Assembly: GCF_000204055.1 (NCBI RefSeq)
Contig: NW_006768867.1
Span: 35,783-99,782 of the forward strand
Source: Melampsora larici-populina 98AG31
Lineage: Eukaryota > Basidiomycota > Pucciniomycetes > Pucciniales > Melampsoraceae
Direction: 5' to 3'
DNA length: 64,000 bases
Shown here: positions 12,141-30,211 of the stretch, one piece after another
Numbering within the stretch: the stretch's first letter is position 1
Layout: every line of letters begins with the position of its first letter
Notes under the pieces: model-generated
Told to the model about the DNA's origin: nothing
Databases searched by the model: none
Seen by the model: only the letters and a program-made list of their open reading frames with translations
Made by a program: the position numbers and the translations under genes

Positions 12141-12777
12141 GATCTTAGATTGTTCCAAAAGCTCAAAGAAAGCGACTTTTGGTTTTGGATTGAGCCCCTG
12201 TAATCATTCACATCATGAACGTCAAACAGTGGCTCTGATATATTTTGAATGTGAGACACAATAAATATGATGGACTCAAATGGACAGATCCACTCAGACC
12301 GTCCATTTAAACACTTATTTTTGTATCAATACCGGGAGACTCTATTAAAAGTATAAAATTGTATAGTATTGAAACGACATGCTTCATTTGACACTTATGC
12401 GTTCTTCTCTAAAAAGTAAGTACTTATGTATAAAAAGAACCAGAGGCTCCTCTAAAATGTAAGAATGTATAACATGAACAAGAGGCTCCTTAGTGCTCCT
12501 TCTCTTTCCCATTCAGAGTTGAAGTTGAGTTTATACACATACACATTCAAATGACTGGGGTGGGAATGATCAATTCCTTTCCCTGGTCACCACTGTTTGT
12601 TTGAAGAAACATACATACGAGTCTTTCTAGGTCTTTCTCCGAACCTATTGGGTATACAAGTCTTGATCCTTGACTCTTCCTTTCGCATGTGGTGCCTAGA
12701 TCGAGACCTGATCCACACTTTCTCAAGCTCTGGATCAAGAGAAACACACCCAGTGCTGTTTGATCAATTGTATTACC

Positions 12778-12930
12778 CAGATCCATCTGATCTGAACAGC
12801 GAGAACCCCATATTTGGGCCCAGATACACCAGATACATCTGGTGTGAAAGAAGACACCGGATATATGTAGCAGCCAGACGTATCCGGCCAGATATGTCTG
12901 GCCCCGAGATGGTCTGGGATACGTCTGAGC
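12778..12930. promoter_or_regulatory. Internal cluster of transposon-end palindromes upstream of second gene
   Basis: The same CAGATNNATCTG-type motif found near the TIRs recurs here at least six times (for example CAGATCCATCTG near 12779 and CAGATACATCTGG near 12830) 160-300 bp before the ATG of the plus-strand gene. It may let the transposase, or the second protein, act at this promoter. Function is inferred. Confidence 0.5.
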
Positions 12931-13088
12931 CCTCACACCACTTTCCGATTGGACCAAGCCTTCATCCTCACTTCCAACATCCAACTTCTGAACCTCCACT
13001 ATCGATCTTCTTCACTTCCTGACCACCTCCGCCCTTCAACCATCATCAAGCCAGTTTTTTTCAATAACCTCCATTCTTGAGAATCAAT

Positions 13089-15192
13089 ATGAGAACCACT
13101 CGTGCCAAATCAGGATCTGGATCCGCCTCAAAATCGGCCACATCAGCAGCCCAACCTGCGATCTAAACCAACAAATCAAAGTCGCAAGCGAAGAAGTCGA
13201 GGAAACGCAACCAAGCAACTGCTTTGGGTGACACAACTAGCACTAATGCCGGTGGAAGAAAGCAGCAAAAAAAAAATTCTGCCACTGATGCGGACAACAA
13301 TTTAACTGTGAATCAAGCTGGAGACACTCAACAATCGAATTCTGCACCCAAGCCAACCAACAATAATCCAATTGTGTCACTTTCAAATGAAACCTTCAGT
13401 AACAATGTGGAAGAGTTTGACAAGACTTTCACTCTTCAAAGCATCAGTACTATTGGGAGAACTTGGATGGGATCTCGTGTCCAGGCAATGATCAACGCGA
13501 GGGAAAAGTATGCGTCGCACATACCTTCCGAGATTCTATCGGCGGCAAAGATAGCTAGACATAATTATCGGAAAGCGAAGCTGCTGTTTGCTGGACTTGC
13601 CAAAGTGAAACTCGAAACTTTGGAAGATAAACTGTAAGTACCCATAATTACACCTCCAAATCTGCACCGATAAGCAAATTCACAACTTTCTTTTTTCTTC
13701 TGAATAGTGGCGAAGGAGTAACTAATCCTCGGTCTTGTGATGCCTTTCGCCATTTCATGGCTTATGGGAAAGACTCCCTAAAGCTTTGCAGTATGTTCAC
13801 CTGTTTATCATAATCAGTTTTAAAGTGTGATAACTGATGATGATATCATACAATCCAATCTAGTGCCATTAAACGGAGGAGAGAGGATGGTATTGGCAGT
13901 TAAAGGCTGGCCGACTTTGGACAGAAACTTACACTACCGATCAACACCGAGTTTTCATGGACAAATATTTTTTTGCGTTAGCAGGCATTCCCAATCTTGA
14001 TCGGCCAACTGACGAGGAACCTGAACCGGACAGAGCTGCTCCACAAGTACCTTTGCTGACTCTTGAAGATGAAGAAAAATATTGCCCTATCTACGATGAA
14101 CTAGTCGATCACGCCAAAGTCATTTGGTGTGAAGGCAAATGCCACTCTGGAAAGGATATGAATAAACTCTCCTTAAAGCGTGTTAGACAGCTTGGTAAAC
14201 TTGTAAGTGTGTCTTATTGCACTATGCTCTGCCGCATTGGTTGATGTTTCATGCGTGCTTGATCCTCATAGCTTGCCCGTGATGGCGACCAATTAAAATT
14301 CAAGTATGTCTTCCTAGCTGCCAGTGCCCATCCTCCAGCTAAAGACACCGGGACTGGATGGTCTCGGAAGTACACCTCTGTACCTGCGATCACTAAATGG
14401 GCAGATTGCGAAATTGGCCTCTCCCGAGTATTTGCAACTGTGGCGCAGGGAGAGTCGATGATCAAAGCAATCTCGCATAATCAACACACAACTGCCAAGA
14501 AGAAATCAAAGGCTTCCACCTCTACTCAAATGCCACAACCTAGCGATGTCTTGAAAACGGAACTTGCAAGGGCTTTGAATCAGCAACTCAGTAAGTCTGC
14601 TCAATCATACTTCATCCTTTTGTTCACAGATATAAAGTAATTGACTGCCACAACTGTTTGTAGCCGAAGTACTTGGCTATTGTCCGACCAGAGGAAAATG
14701 CTTTCCTTTGACAGCTGACCCGGTTGCAGGTCTTGTCAAACGCAAAGTCCCTGTCGAATTGTTCAAGAACCGGAATCAAAATTGAGTGCTGAAGATTTGA
14801 AGGTCGGCCACAAGGCAATGCACAAGGTTCATCAACAGGAATGGTTAGATGATTTGAAAAGCAACCATTTTTGATTGGAGCTTTTGGATGGTGTGGAAAG
14901 GGTTGGTGCTGGTTCAAACTCGGGAGGAAATGAAGGTACTCAGGCCATCAAATCATCAAAAGGTAAGGGGAAGTGTGCAAGCAAAATCAAGTCAAGCGAA
15001 ATAGTGAGTGATGAGAAAGAAGAGCAGGATGTTGATGATGATGATGAGGAAGAGGAGGAAGAGGATGAGGATGATGATGATGATGATGAGGAAGAGGAGG
15101 ATCTAGGACTAGATATTGATGATGATGATGATGAGGAGGAGGAGGAGGAGAAGGAGGAGGAGGAGAAGGAGGAGGAGGAGGAGGAGGAGTAA
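13089..15192 (+). pseudogene. Second gene of KDZ element, unknown function, acidic tail
   Basis: ATG at 13089 (MRTTRAKSGSGS). Exons about 13089-13636, 13709-13790, 13862-14202, 14271-14589, 14664-15192 joined by GT-AG introns of ~70 nt. The protein has a basic Ser/Lys-rich start, a charged middle (WTETYTTDQHRVFMDKYFFA; KWADCEIGLSRVFATVAQGE) and a tail almost wholly Asp/Glu from a (GAT)n/(GAG)n microsatellite (about 15030-15189). Breaks: TAA at codon 26 (13164-13166), a -1 shift near 13898, another near 14780 and a TGA near 14871. I do not recognise the fold; conserved Trp/Cys and lack of nuclease motifs make it an accessory or DNA-binding factor at best guess. Orientation opposite to the transposase suggests its own promoter. 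Confidence 0.6.
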
Positions 15193-15499
15193 TTTGATGA
15201 TAAATAAGTATTTCAATTGTGTTGTCTACCTTTACCTCTTTACCTCTACCTTGACCGTTGAATTTTTCTTTTATGTGTTTCTTTGTGGTGTCTTTTCCTT
15301 CATTATTATATTCCTTTGTTTCTTCAAGTTATAAAGTGAAGTTTTTGTAAAACTTTTTGATGTTTGTGCTGCTGCTTTTCTTTTTCTTTATCTTTTTCCT
15401 TGCTATATGTGATATGTTATTATGTCTTCAATTTTGAAGAAATCTAAAAATGTTTTTTGACGGGTCTTCTATGATATCAACCTGTGTAGTGAGCTGCCC

Positions 15500-16020
15500 A
15501 CCATCAGATGCATCTCAAAATTTGAGCTTTTATAAGTAGTAAATGACAGGCAGTGCTTGTCAGCAGCAGATTCATCTGTGACCACCAGATGCATCTGCTA
15601 GTGTGACAATTGGTTGTGATTGTCAGTATATACATACATCTTACCAATGACCCAGAGCAGTGTGACCAGTGTTGAGCTGCCCACCAGATGTATCTCAAAA
15701 CTTGAGCTTTATAAGCAGTAAATGACAAGCAGTGCTTGTCAGCAGATGCATCCGTTGTGGTGATTGTACGAAGTATAATGTACATTCAAGTGGAGTCATC
15801 TGACCAATGACCCAGATCAGCGTATCCAGATGCATCTGACATCACCCCAGATGCATCTGGAATCACAGTGCACAGAACACGTGATGAATCACACTCAGAT
15901 GCATCTGGGGTCCCAGTGTACAGAACTCGTCAGGTAAAGCACACTCAGATGGATCTGGGGCCAGATGTAATGTGGCTACATGACTTACACGGCCCACTAT
16001 TGGCCCAGATCCATCTGGAG
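15500..16020. repeat. Right subterminal cluster of CAGATGCATCTG-type palindromes
   Basis: Same motif as the left cluster, for example near 15505, 15585, 15685, 15745, 15825, 15850, 15897, 15947 and 16010. It also contains a ~55-bp tandem duplication (15515-15570 and 15690-15745, both with aatgacaggcagtgcttgtcagcag-like sequence). Confidence 0.8.
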
Positions 16021-16182
16021 CATTAGGCAGAGAGAATTGTGACCTTTGATTTTTTTTCAAAGGCCACTTCAGATGTGTCTAAAGGGTCTGGAAGGGTCTG
16101 AGTACGCATTTTCAGACTGGATCCGGCAAGTTTCCTCTTTTTTTGTTCGGATACAGTCCGAAGCATTTTGGTGACACAGGTG
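15850..16182 (-). repeat. KDZ terminal inverted repeat, right
   Basis: Reverse-complement partner of 5482-5812; outer end is the reverse complement of CACCTGTGTCACC. Confidence 0.93.
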
Positions 16183-16190
16183 GACATGAA
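16183..16190. repeat. KDZ target-site duplication, right
   Basis: GACATGAA, identical to 5474-5481. Confidence 0.9.
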
Positions 16191-16979
16191 CCATGAACGC
16201 GTAGGTAAAGAACCGTTTGAAGTAATGAAAAGCTCCGGGGAAGTGATAAAATTATCATCCCGGACTCGAAGATAAGACTTCATGACACAAATGGGACAAG
16301 CAGGCGTATTGATAAAAAATTGAATGATGACAGGAGCACCTATAAAATTGGTGTCGCCTTTAGAATAAGGAAGATTGTATTGAACAAATTTTTTGCATGT
16401 TGAAAAACGAAGAGTTGAACGTTGAATTATCTTCCTTGAATCGAAAAACTTTTTAGAATCAGGAACTGTCAGTTCACCCAATCGATGAAGGCCTCCAAAC
16501 CCAACCCCCAACATGGCAAGAAAAAGTTTATCATCATACAAAGAGGAAGATTTGGAAACAACTGATTCGATTTGTCCTAAAGTAAGAGCCAATTTTCAAA
16601 CCACCGGTTTTGATAAGTTTTTGATGCAGAATTTCATGATGTCCTTCACATCTTGATGATTTGATTCACAGATTACCGAAGGAAATTCAAGCCTAAAAAT
16701 ATAATGAATGCCGAATAACTATGCCCTAACTGATCTTGGCGAAATCATTCAACACATACATGAAACAAAATCGCAAAGGTTTCGTTTGTTAGGGGCAAAA
16801 AGAAGATTAAAATGAACACAAAATTTAGCAAAGCTTTGAAAGGCTGATTTATATTTTTGTAACGAAATGGGACTGATAGTAGGACGTTGATCTTGATTTG
16901 ACAACTTCCTTAAATCACTTAACAAAACATTCAACATTGGCTTTTGTTGTCTCGAACAGGAAGATTTGGATTTAGCCAT
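16183..16979 (-). pseudogene. Tyrosine recombinase, N-terminal part of old YR element
   Basis: Starts at 16979 (MAKSKSSCSRQQ), overlapping the end of the RT/RNase H frame by 49 nt. The first block (to about 16755) is the SAM-like core-binding region (LQKYKSAFQSFAKFC). A likely intron follows. The catalytic domain starts near 16590 with FGGLHRLGEL, holding the first catalytic Arg. An in-frame TGA lies at 16598-16596. The frame is cut after SWFMS at 16183 by the KDZ element and resumes at 5473. The enzyme would integrate a circular cDNA by recombination in an active copy. Confidence 0.82.
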
Positions 16980-18819
16980 ATCCTTGAAGACGAATCGAAA
17001 GTTGTTAGATTCACTTCCTGAACTCCAGACAAAAGAAAAGGATCAATTTTTAAATACGAAATCTCTGTCGCATCAATTGCATGACAGAGGACCTCAGACT
17101 TTTCAGGCGTTAAGATTAACTTCTGTTGAGACAGGGCAGCAGCGGCCGAATTAAAATCAGCCGAGACATGAACAACCTTTACATCTGCCCCCGCTTCTAC
17201 CAGTTGCATAACACAATGACAAAATAAAGGTCTTACTATCTTATTTGGTGCATGAGAGCTGAATAGATCGACCACATTGCGGTTATCGGAGTGAACAAAA
17301 ATCCGTTTAAAACCTTGACGAATTCCTAAACCTATAGCTGAGATAACACCTAATAACTCGGCCCAGTAAATGTTACGAGGAGGAGGAGGTAAAATGAAGT
17401 AGTTGCCTTTCCTGGAACTTGGTTCCCAAATACCAACACCCGTCATACATGCATCGGTAAAAAACTCGCCATCTGCTTCATTCAAACCCCATTTGAGCGA
17501 CTCTAATACCATAATACCGCTACTTTCACTAAAAAACTTGATTAACCAACGTAAGTCATTTTGATTCTCTTTGTTTAAAGGAATCTGTAAAAAACGGTGA
17601 GACTTATTTCCGGATTTCTTGTATAGACTTTGCAGAGCATACCTTCCCCACGGCATTGACGTGCAAGCCCAGGAAGCATGTCCTAACAGTTTTTGCCAAT
17701 TGTTCAAGGAATGCTGGGGACCAGAAACAAAATGCTTCAGAGTTTCAATGATATGAGTCTTCTTGTCGGGATGAAGTTGAATTGTCATTTTTTCGGAGTC
17801 GACTAAATGGCCAATAATTTCTAAGCTTGAGCCAAAGATTTGTTTCTTCCAAACCCATGGAAAACCCAAAATATCGGATAGATTCAAAAGCTTTGCTTGA
17901 GGAAGGGGAATAGAGTGACCTTTGAAATTAACAAAATGCTTAGTCAAACAAACCTACCAAACATCATCCATCATGTTGTTCAAAAATTTTATACCAAACA
18001 CAAATTCCGCAATCCACAATACCAAAGAAAATACACCACACCATATATATGGTGATGCTGACGAACCAAAATTCAAGTTGTGATCAACTCGTTTTTTGTT
18101 GTTTTTGATTCGATAGATTTGTCGCATTTGATACTGAAAATGAAGCGGAATAATTCAAAGGCTCCTTCAATATCTGATTTGAACAATATAACGTCGCCTT
18201 CCTTCTCTTTCATTTGAATTAAATAAGGTATGAAATTCCGTAAAGAGTCGTAAGCAACTGGAATAGAATCTTTATCAATCAGATCATTTGGGGATGGCCG
18301 GCCGGCGCTCATATTTGAGCAAACCCGCATTTTAGTAGAATCCTTCTTTGATACCATTAAGAGAGGGATAACTTTCATTCCTAAGAGCAAAGTTGTGAAT
18401 TCCTCTGAGTATCTACCTTTATCGATTTCCTCTTGACATTGTTCTTCAAGGAGGGTCTGATTAGATCCACACGTGACGTGGTTTGGACCGTCGACAACTG
18501 TTGAAGAGGGAATTGATGAATTTGGCCAGAAACCCTCTCGTAGACCTTTCAGGGCTGATAAAACAAATGGACGGTTAGGATGGTTGACGAGAAGAGTCTC
18601 CATTTTGTCTACCTTAATCGGAGTTACGATTTTGAAAAGGTGGTTGTATTGCTTCAAAACAAAGGCAGTGTTGACGTCTTCTGACAAAGAAGGGGCGTTT
18701 CTGAAAGGTGCGGCGAACAAACTCGATTCTATTGCTGGAGAAGAGCCCAAAGAATTGACTCCATCCCAAACATAGCCTTGTAAGAACTTCTGCTCAGAAT
18801 CTTTAAAGGATTCTTCCAC
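16931..18819 (-). pseudogene. Reverse transcriptase - RNase H of old YR element
   Basis: RT fingers/palm: PLLMVSKKDSTKMRVCSNM, then FKSDIEGAF with the first catalytic Asp. A one-base loss near 18145 shifts the frame; in the new frame follow NFGSSASPYIW and MMDD (17973-17962), the degenerate YxDD box with Met for Tyr, then an in-frame TAG at 17956-17954. After that the frame 17947-16931 gives the palm end and an RNase H domain: FTDACMTGVGIW, WAELLGVISA and VHSDNRNVVDLF carry its Asp/Glu residues. All domains can be traced, so the copy died by point mutations, not deletion. Confidence 0.85.
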
Positions 18820-19201
18820 AACAACCGAAGAAATTTCCGAGATCGGTAGCCTTTGAACAAATCAACATCAGCTTCTAGAACAACAAAGAAAAGCAACTCA
18901 TAAAAAATACCAACCCTTTTGCAGCAGTGTGACTACAAATTTCTTGAGAATCTTCCATACCATTCATCCTCGTGTCTCCATCATCCCCTCCTTCCCCTCT
19001 TGATGTTCTAAAAACGTGTTTTAGTTGTCAGGAACAAAGTAACTACACGGATGAAAGTAACTTGAAAAAATACCAACCCTTCGGACATATGACTCCCACA
19101 AGAATCATGGATATCATCTGAATCAGATGTGATCACATCCCTTGTGGTCCTTCTTACAACCCCTGACGTTCTGAGAGAACATACTTGAAAAATGTCAGGC
19201 C

Positions 19202-20677
19202 TCAAATGACATAAAAGGAAAAAATAGAAATAATACCAACACAACGGTGGATGCAAGGGCAGTCCCCCTTAAGCTTGCACCACCCCAGGTTGTGTGCAAA
19301 GCAGAACTGTTCACGTTCTGGAACCCCTTCCAAATCTTTAACCTCAAACAAACCTTTTTGTTTATAAGAAGATTTATAATACGTGGGCGAATGTTGAGTA
19401 CAAGACGTGGATTGATGAGGTTGCGAATTCTGTTTTTGGCGTTGAAAAGGAATCGGGATTTGGCGGCTGCTAGTTGCGACTGTTTGAGGTCTATCTTCAA
19501 AAGCCTTCTGCATGTAGCGAGTCCTAATTGTTCCCAAGCTTTGATGACCCCAGTTGCCAAACAATATGTCTCTTCTTGACGCAAATTGTCCTTGAAGTGC
19601 CGCATCAAAATTTGCCACACATGTCCAATCAGCTTTTTGACCATTCAACACGAACTCTTGTTTAATCCAATTTGAGTATTGAAGGAAATACTTGAAACCT
19701 TTTGGAAAAGCTTCTTGATAAGCTTGTTGAAGGATATCAAAATAATAATACCAGTCTTGGATATTGTCGAGTTTCTGGGATACTTTCTTATTCTGAAGCT
19801 CAATGTCTTTGTCTTTACCGGCCACCATAAGATTAGTAGCCATCCCGCGTTTTTCCGCCATGTACTCGCCTTTGATTCTTCAAAGGTCGATGTATTTTCC
19901 TTGAAGAAGTTCTTTAGAAAGGTTAGATGGGAAATCTGCTGGTTTAACTCTATCAATAAAACCTTCAACAGCTTTTGTAAGATTAGGTGCGTAACCTCTA
20001 ACGGTTTTTGCAAATACCACTGCGCTTTCAGAAAGGTGTTCAGATGCAGAAGGTCCGGTGTCGCAACGTTCGACCTATTCCCACGACTTTTGCATCTTTC
20101 GTTTCTTCCCTTCTGTCTCGTCGTCATCCTCATCATCGCTTTTATAGCCTTTTTCTTTCTCAACCACGCTTCTAGCAACAAATGGAGAGAAGGATTTTGA
20201 ACGCTGGGGATTATTTTGGGAATCCAACAAATCTCTAGCCTTTTGGGTGTTGTTGATTTCCTCTTGTGTAAGGATTTTAATAGCAGCTCGGGATCAATTG
20301 CTCCTTGGAGGTGAAGGATTGCGAGATCTTTCGCGGCTTCGGGGCTCGTCAACAGGGAAGGAGGGGTTATCATTAAGATTGAAAACATAGACAGGTTCGT
20401 CGTTAGATGAAACTGGTCTGGTAGGAACAGGCCCTTCATTCTTGAAGATAGGTCTGTTTGCTTCTTTGTCCAGGTCAATAAGGCTGGAAGCATATTTAGA
20501 CCATTGTTTATACCAGTTTTTGGTATCATAAGGAACGATGGCGGAGTAAAGCGTTCGGACTTGAGACATGGTTTTACCATTGGACCCACCCGCCGTTTGA
20601 TAATTGGCTGTGAGGGCAGCCAACGCCTCGGTAACCACTCTAGCAGCTTCGTAATCATAACTGCCGTCATCACTCAT
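19202..20677 (-). pseudogene. Gag-like protein of old YR element
   Basis: ATG at 20677 (MSDDGSYDYEAARVV) opens 127 codons with a Ser/Arg-rich end (SRERSRNPSPPRSN); the frame then changes, and the main C-terminal block lies in 19861-19202. That block has an aromatic-rich helical core (DNIQDWYYYFDILQQAYQ) and a Cys/His cluster near its end (CFAHNLGWCKLKGDCPCIH), a CCCH-like zinc knuckle expected of a nucleic-acid-binding Gag. At least two frame breaks are needed to join it all. It lies first in the element, as gag should. Confidence 0.7.
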
Positions 20678-20819
20678 CTGAGATTTTTTGAAGAAACGGT
20701 TTTTTAGACAGGACGGAGGTAAAGTAGATGGTTGTTATAACAAAAAGCTTTTAGGTTTTTGTCTGTGAATAGAAAAACTCCGAGCTTTTGCAATCACGAA
20801 AAAAGTAAGACGAAACCTT

Positions 20820-21027
20820 GTAAGTTGATGAAATATTTAAAAAGATGATGTTGGATGAATAGGAAGAAAACGATGTGGAATGAATTCGGACAGATGGTAA
20901 ACAGAAATGACATCATATCTGTTCGAAAGATATAGCAAAGAACCGACCCATTAGCAATCATCACGGGTATGTTACAGTCCAAAAAGAATTACACTCCCAT
21001 CGGTTAATGACAAGTCACCCACATCTA
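20820..21027 (-). repeat. Right direct repeat of old YR element (empty TA site)
   Basis: Same-orientation copy of the 3598-4872 repeat and the 5' end of the element. It keeps the unoccupied TA (20990-20991) that is filled by a TIR element in the left copy. Confidence 0.85.
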
Positions 21028-21997
21028 ATTGAAAATAACAAAAATGTTATAAAATTCAATAATCAACTGGGTAATTTTGAATTTTGCACCGGCACTCTTT
21101 TGCACCGACCAACTCGGTGTAAACATGTCGGTGCAAAATTCTCCCACCCCATTTGAAACAATGTAACCAAAACCCAATCAAGTCTTCTTCAAATGTCATC
21201 TCATTCAATCAAATTATATTTCTCAAAAATTCCTTCTTCTATTACAAAGTATACTAAATAAAATCCTAATCAGACTTATCCAACAACAAAAAACTAAAAA
21301 AACTATGCTTTGTTATATCTTGATTTGATAACTCATTCAAAGCAATCAAAACTCTCAAATCCTCTCAAATAAAAAACCTTTTATATCATGAAAACCATCC
21401 TACATAAATACATATTCATAAAACCTTTTCCTTCATAATCTTTTTCTTTGCATTCATCAAAAATCCTTATCCTTATCAAATTTTCTAATCCATTTAAAAA
21501 AATTCATAATCAGAAAAAAAAAGAAGAGTAAAATCCTACAAACAAAACAGAACTAAAAGAATTTGTATCCATAATCATGATCATCATCATTTTCAAAAAA
21601 AAAAGTCTTCTTCATCATCATCATCATCAAAAAATAATAATATATATTATAAATATATATATGAAACTCAAAATAAGTATAAGTATAAGTATAAGTATAA
21701 TATTCAAAACAGAGAAACAGAAAAGATAACAAAAAAAAGAGATTTCTATTTGTAAAAAAATAATAATGAAAAAGTCAAAAAAAAAGTAAAGAAAAGAAGA
21801 AAAGAAGAAAAGAAGAAAACTAAAATAAAATAAAAGAAAGGATAAGAAAAAAAAACCATTGACTTCAAAAAAAAAAGACTTCAAAAAAGACTTCAAAAAA
21901 AAGGAAAAACCTCAAGACAAACCAAAAAACCAAACTATAAAAAAAAACCTAAACTTGCATCTCACAATTTTTTCCCAAAGACAATCTCTAATTCCAA
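21028..21997. other. AT-rich 3' flank of the DYRK gene
   Basis: Strongly A-rich on the plus strand (T-rich in the DYRK transcript sense), with poly-A and GAAAA tracts (21480-21910) and a (TATAAG)n run near 21673-21700. Probably the kinase 3' UTR plus spacer. A 63-bp foldback lies at 21079-21141. No gene seen. Confidence 0.6.
21079..21141. repeat. Short foldback
   Basis: Perfect 13-bp inverted ends GAATTTTGCACCG / CGGTGCAAAATTC with an inner pair TTGCACCGA / TCGGTGTAA; could be a tiny MITE or hairpin. Confidence 0.5.
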
Positions 21998-28957
<6,960 letters not shown>

Positions 28958-30211
28958 TCCTTTGATTTGAATTTGAATTTGAATTTGATTTGAATTTATA
29001 AATTTGATAAATAGTAGAGAAGTAGAGATGATAGATATAGTAAAGTAAAGTGGACTACTATAGTGGTCAAGTGAAGTTCAAAATCAAAATCCAAAATCAA
29101 AATAAAATGAAAACTAAAGATTGCTGATAATAAAACATTTTTAAACAATAAGATAATGATAATCAATCTAAACCAATCTAAACCAATCTAAACCAATGAA
29201 TGGGTCTGTGAGTCAAATCAGAATCACAAAGAGAATCTGAGTTTGAGTGAGAAGATGAGTAGAGTCTGGGTTAGAGTGAGGGTGTGAGTGAGAGTGACAC
29301 TGATACCAAAGTTAACGAGTCGATGAAATCAAATTATTAAATTTAAAATAGAAAACCATTAATATTTAACTATGACTATGACTATGACATAACTCTCTCT
29401 CCACAAAAAACCAAATCAAAGATCCATTCATAAGCACTAAAACTTTATAAATACTACTTCACTCTCACACTTGATCAAGTTCGACTGATCTAATTTACAA
29501 ATTCAATCACCTATAGCAAACTTGTTGAGAAATTGATCAGGTTTGACTTATAAAACTGTAAATCTCAGACTCAGTGTGTGATCCAGTCAAACAGGTGGAG
29601 AGAAAAGTGTCTTCTTACGATCAATAATTGAATTCATGAGACTATGTAATCTTATTTCTCTGCTACTCACAGGTTTTCAGATTTCAGAATGTACCCTGCC
29701 TGAAATCAACTGATGATTGAAACAGATCAATCAGTTCCTAATCCGTCATCATCACTTAAGTACATTTCACCTAACTTGATGTTTGATCCATTGAAATTCA
29801 TCACAGGAACTTAGGACACTTAAATCAACAATCAAAGCAAGACGAAAAGTCTCAAATAAGATTCGGAAAAGCTTCATGAAGAGTTTTATAAACTTCAAAG
29901 AAAATTGATTCATCATTAAATTGACAAAAAACAATCATGGGTGATAGTGAAAAATCTTCCTTTAAAACTCTTTTCCAAATAATAAGATTAAATTAATCCA
30001 TAAAATAAATCAAAACAAAAACCCCAAAGAATAACACATATATTTCTTAGAAAAAAGAAATGAAAATCAAACAAATTATTAAATTTAGCAGAAAGAAAAA
30101 CCAAAACCAAAGTAAAAGTAGAAAAAGAAAAAGAAAAGATTTGACCAAGGAGTCGATTAGGTTTCGTCCATATAAAAAGAATATTCCAAGGATCTAATTG
30201 ATCAGTTATTT
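28958..30211. other. Intergenic: DYRK promoter side and 3' flank of next gene
   Basis: AT-rich, no gene seen. Includes AATTTG runs directly upstream of the DYRK ATG (28966-28996), three copies of CAATCTAAAC at about 29165-29194, GTGAGTGAGAGT-type runs near 29275 and (TATGAC)3 near 29371. Confidence 0.6.

Larger units (their letters stand above)
9958..13088. other. AT-rich spacer of the KDZ element between its two genes
   Basis: No coding sequence recognised. Contains ATGATG/CATCAT foldbacks at about 10265-10376, the 168-bp tandem repeats at 11415-12140 and a cluster of AGATGNATCT-type palindromes at 12778-12930 just upstream of the plus-strand gene. Confidence 0.6.
5482..16182. mobile_element. 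KDZ-superfamily DNA transposon, 10.7 kb, inserted in YR gene
   Basis: Terminal inverted repeats of 331-333 bp (5482-5812 and 15850-16182) begin CACCTGTGTCACCAAAATG and differ by only a handful of bases. They are flanked by the identical octamer GACATGAA at 5474-5481 and 16183-16190. The element carries a minus-strand gene with Kyakuja-Dileera-Zisupton transposase motifs (9957-6188) and an unrelated plus-strand gene (13089-15192). An 8-bp duplication is known for Zisupton/KDZ and for hAT; the transposase motifs decide for KDZ. The near-identity of the TIRs suggests a fairly young insertion, though both internal genes have acquired disabling changes. Confidence 0.92.
3598..21027 (-). mobile_element. 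Old tyrosine-recombinase retrotransposon, split by nested insertions
   Basis: Minus-strand order gag (20677-19202), RT/RNase H (18819-16931), tyrosine recombinase (16979-16183 continuing at 5473-5239), bounded by ~208-bp direct repeats (20820-21027 and 3598-4872, the latter interrupted). The RT linked to a tyrosine recombinase, with no DDE integrase or protease seen, is the DIRS/Ngaro/PAT order of YR retrotransposons. The copy is dead: one frameshift and one stop in RT, a stop in YR, a broken gag frame, a 10.7-kb KDZ transposon inside YR and a 1.07-kb TIR element inside the left repeat. Without those two insertions and their target duplications the element would be about 5.7 kb. I could not find a B1/B2 repeat pair as in a complete Ngaro element, so the left end may be truncated or diverged. 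Confidence 0.8.

Noticed and set aside
15116..15334. ORF starting with a long Met/Arg run
   Set aside because: Out-of-frame reading of the GAT/GAG microsatellite that encodes the acidic tail.
5482..16182. hAT transposon, because of the 8-bp duplication
   Set aside because: Transposase shows KDZ hallmarks (CPRC...LDxNFQ, DDTGL, YDIGxNLEKG, SDGEGxE) and no hAT dimerisation motif.
3598..21027. LTR retrotransposon based on terminal direct repeats
   Set aside because: RT is linked to a tyrosine recombinase and no DDE integrase or aspartic protease is seen.
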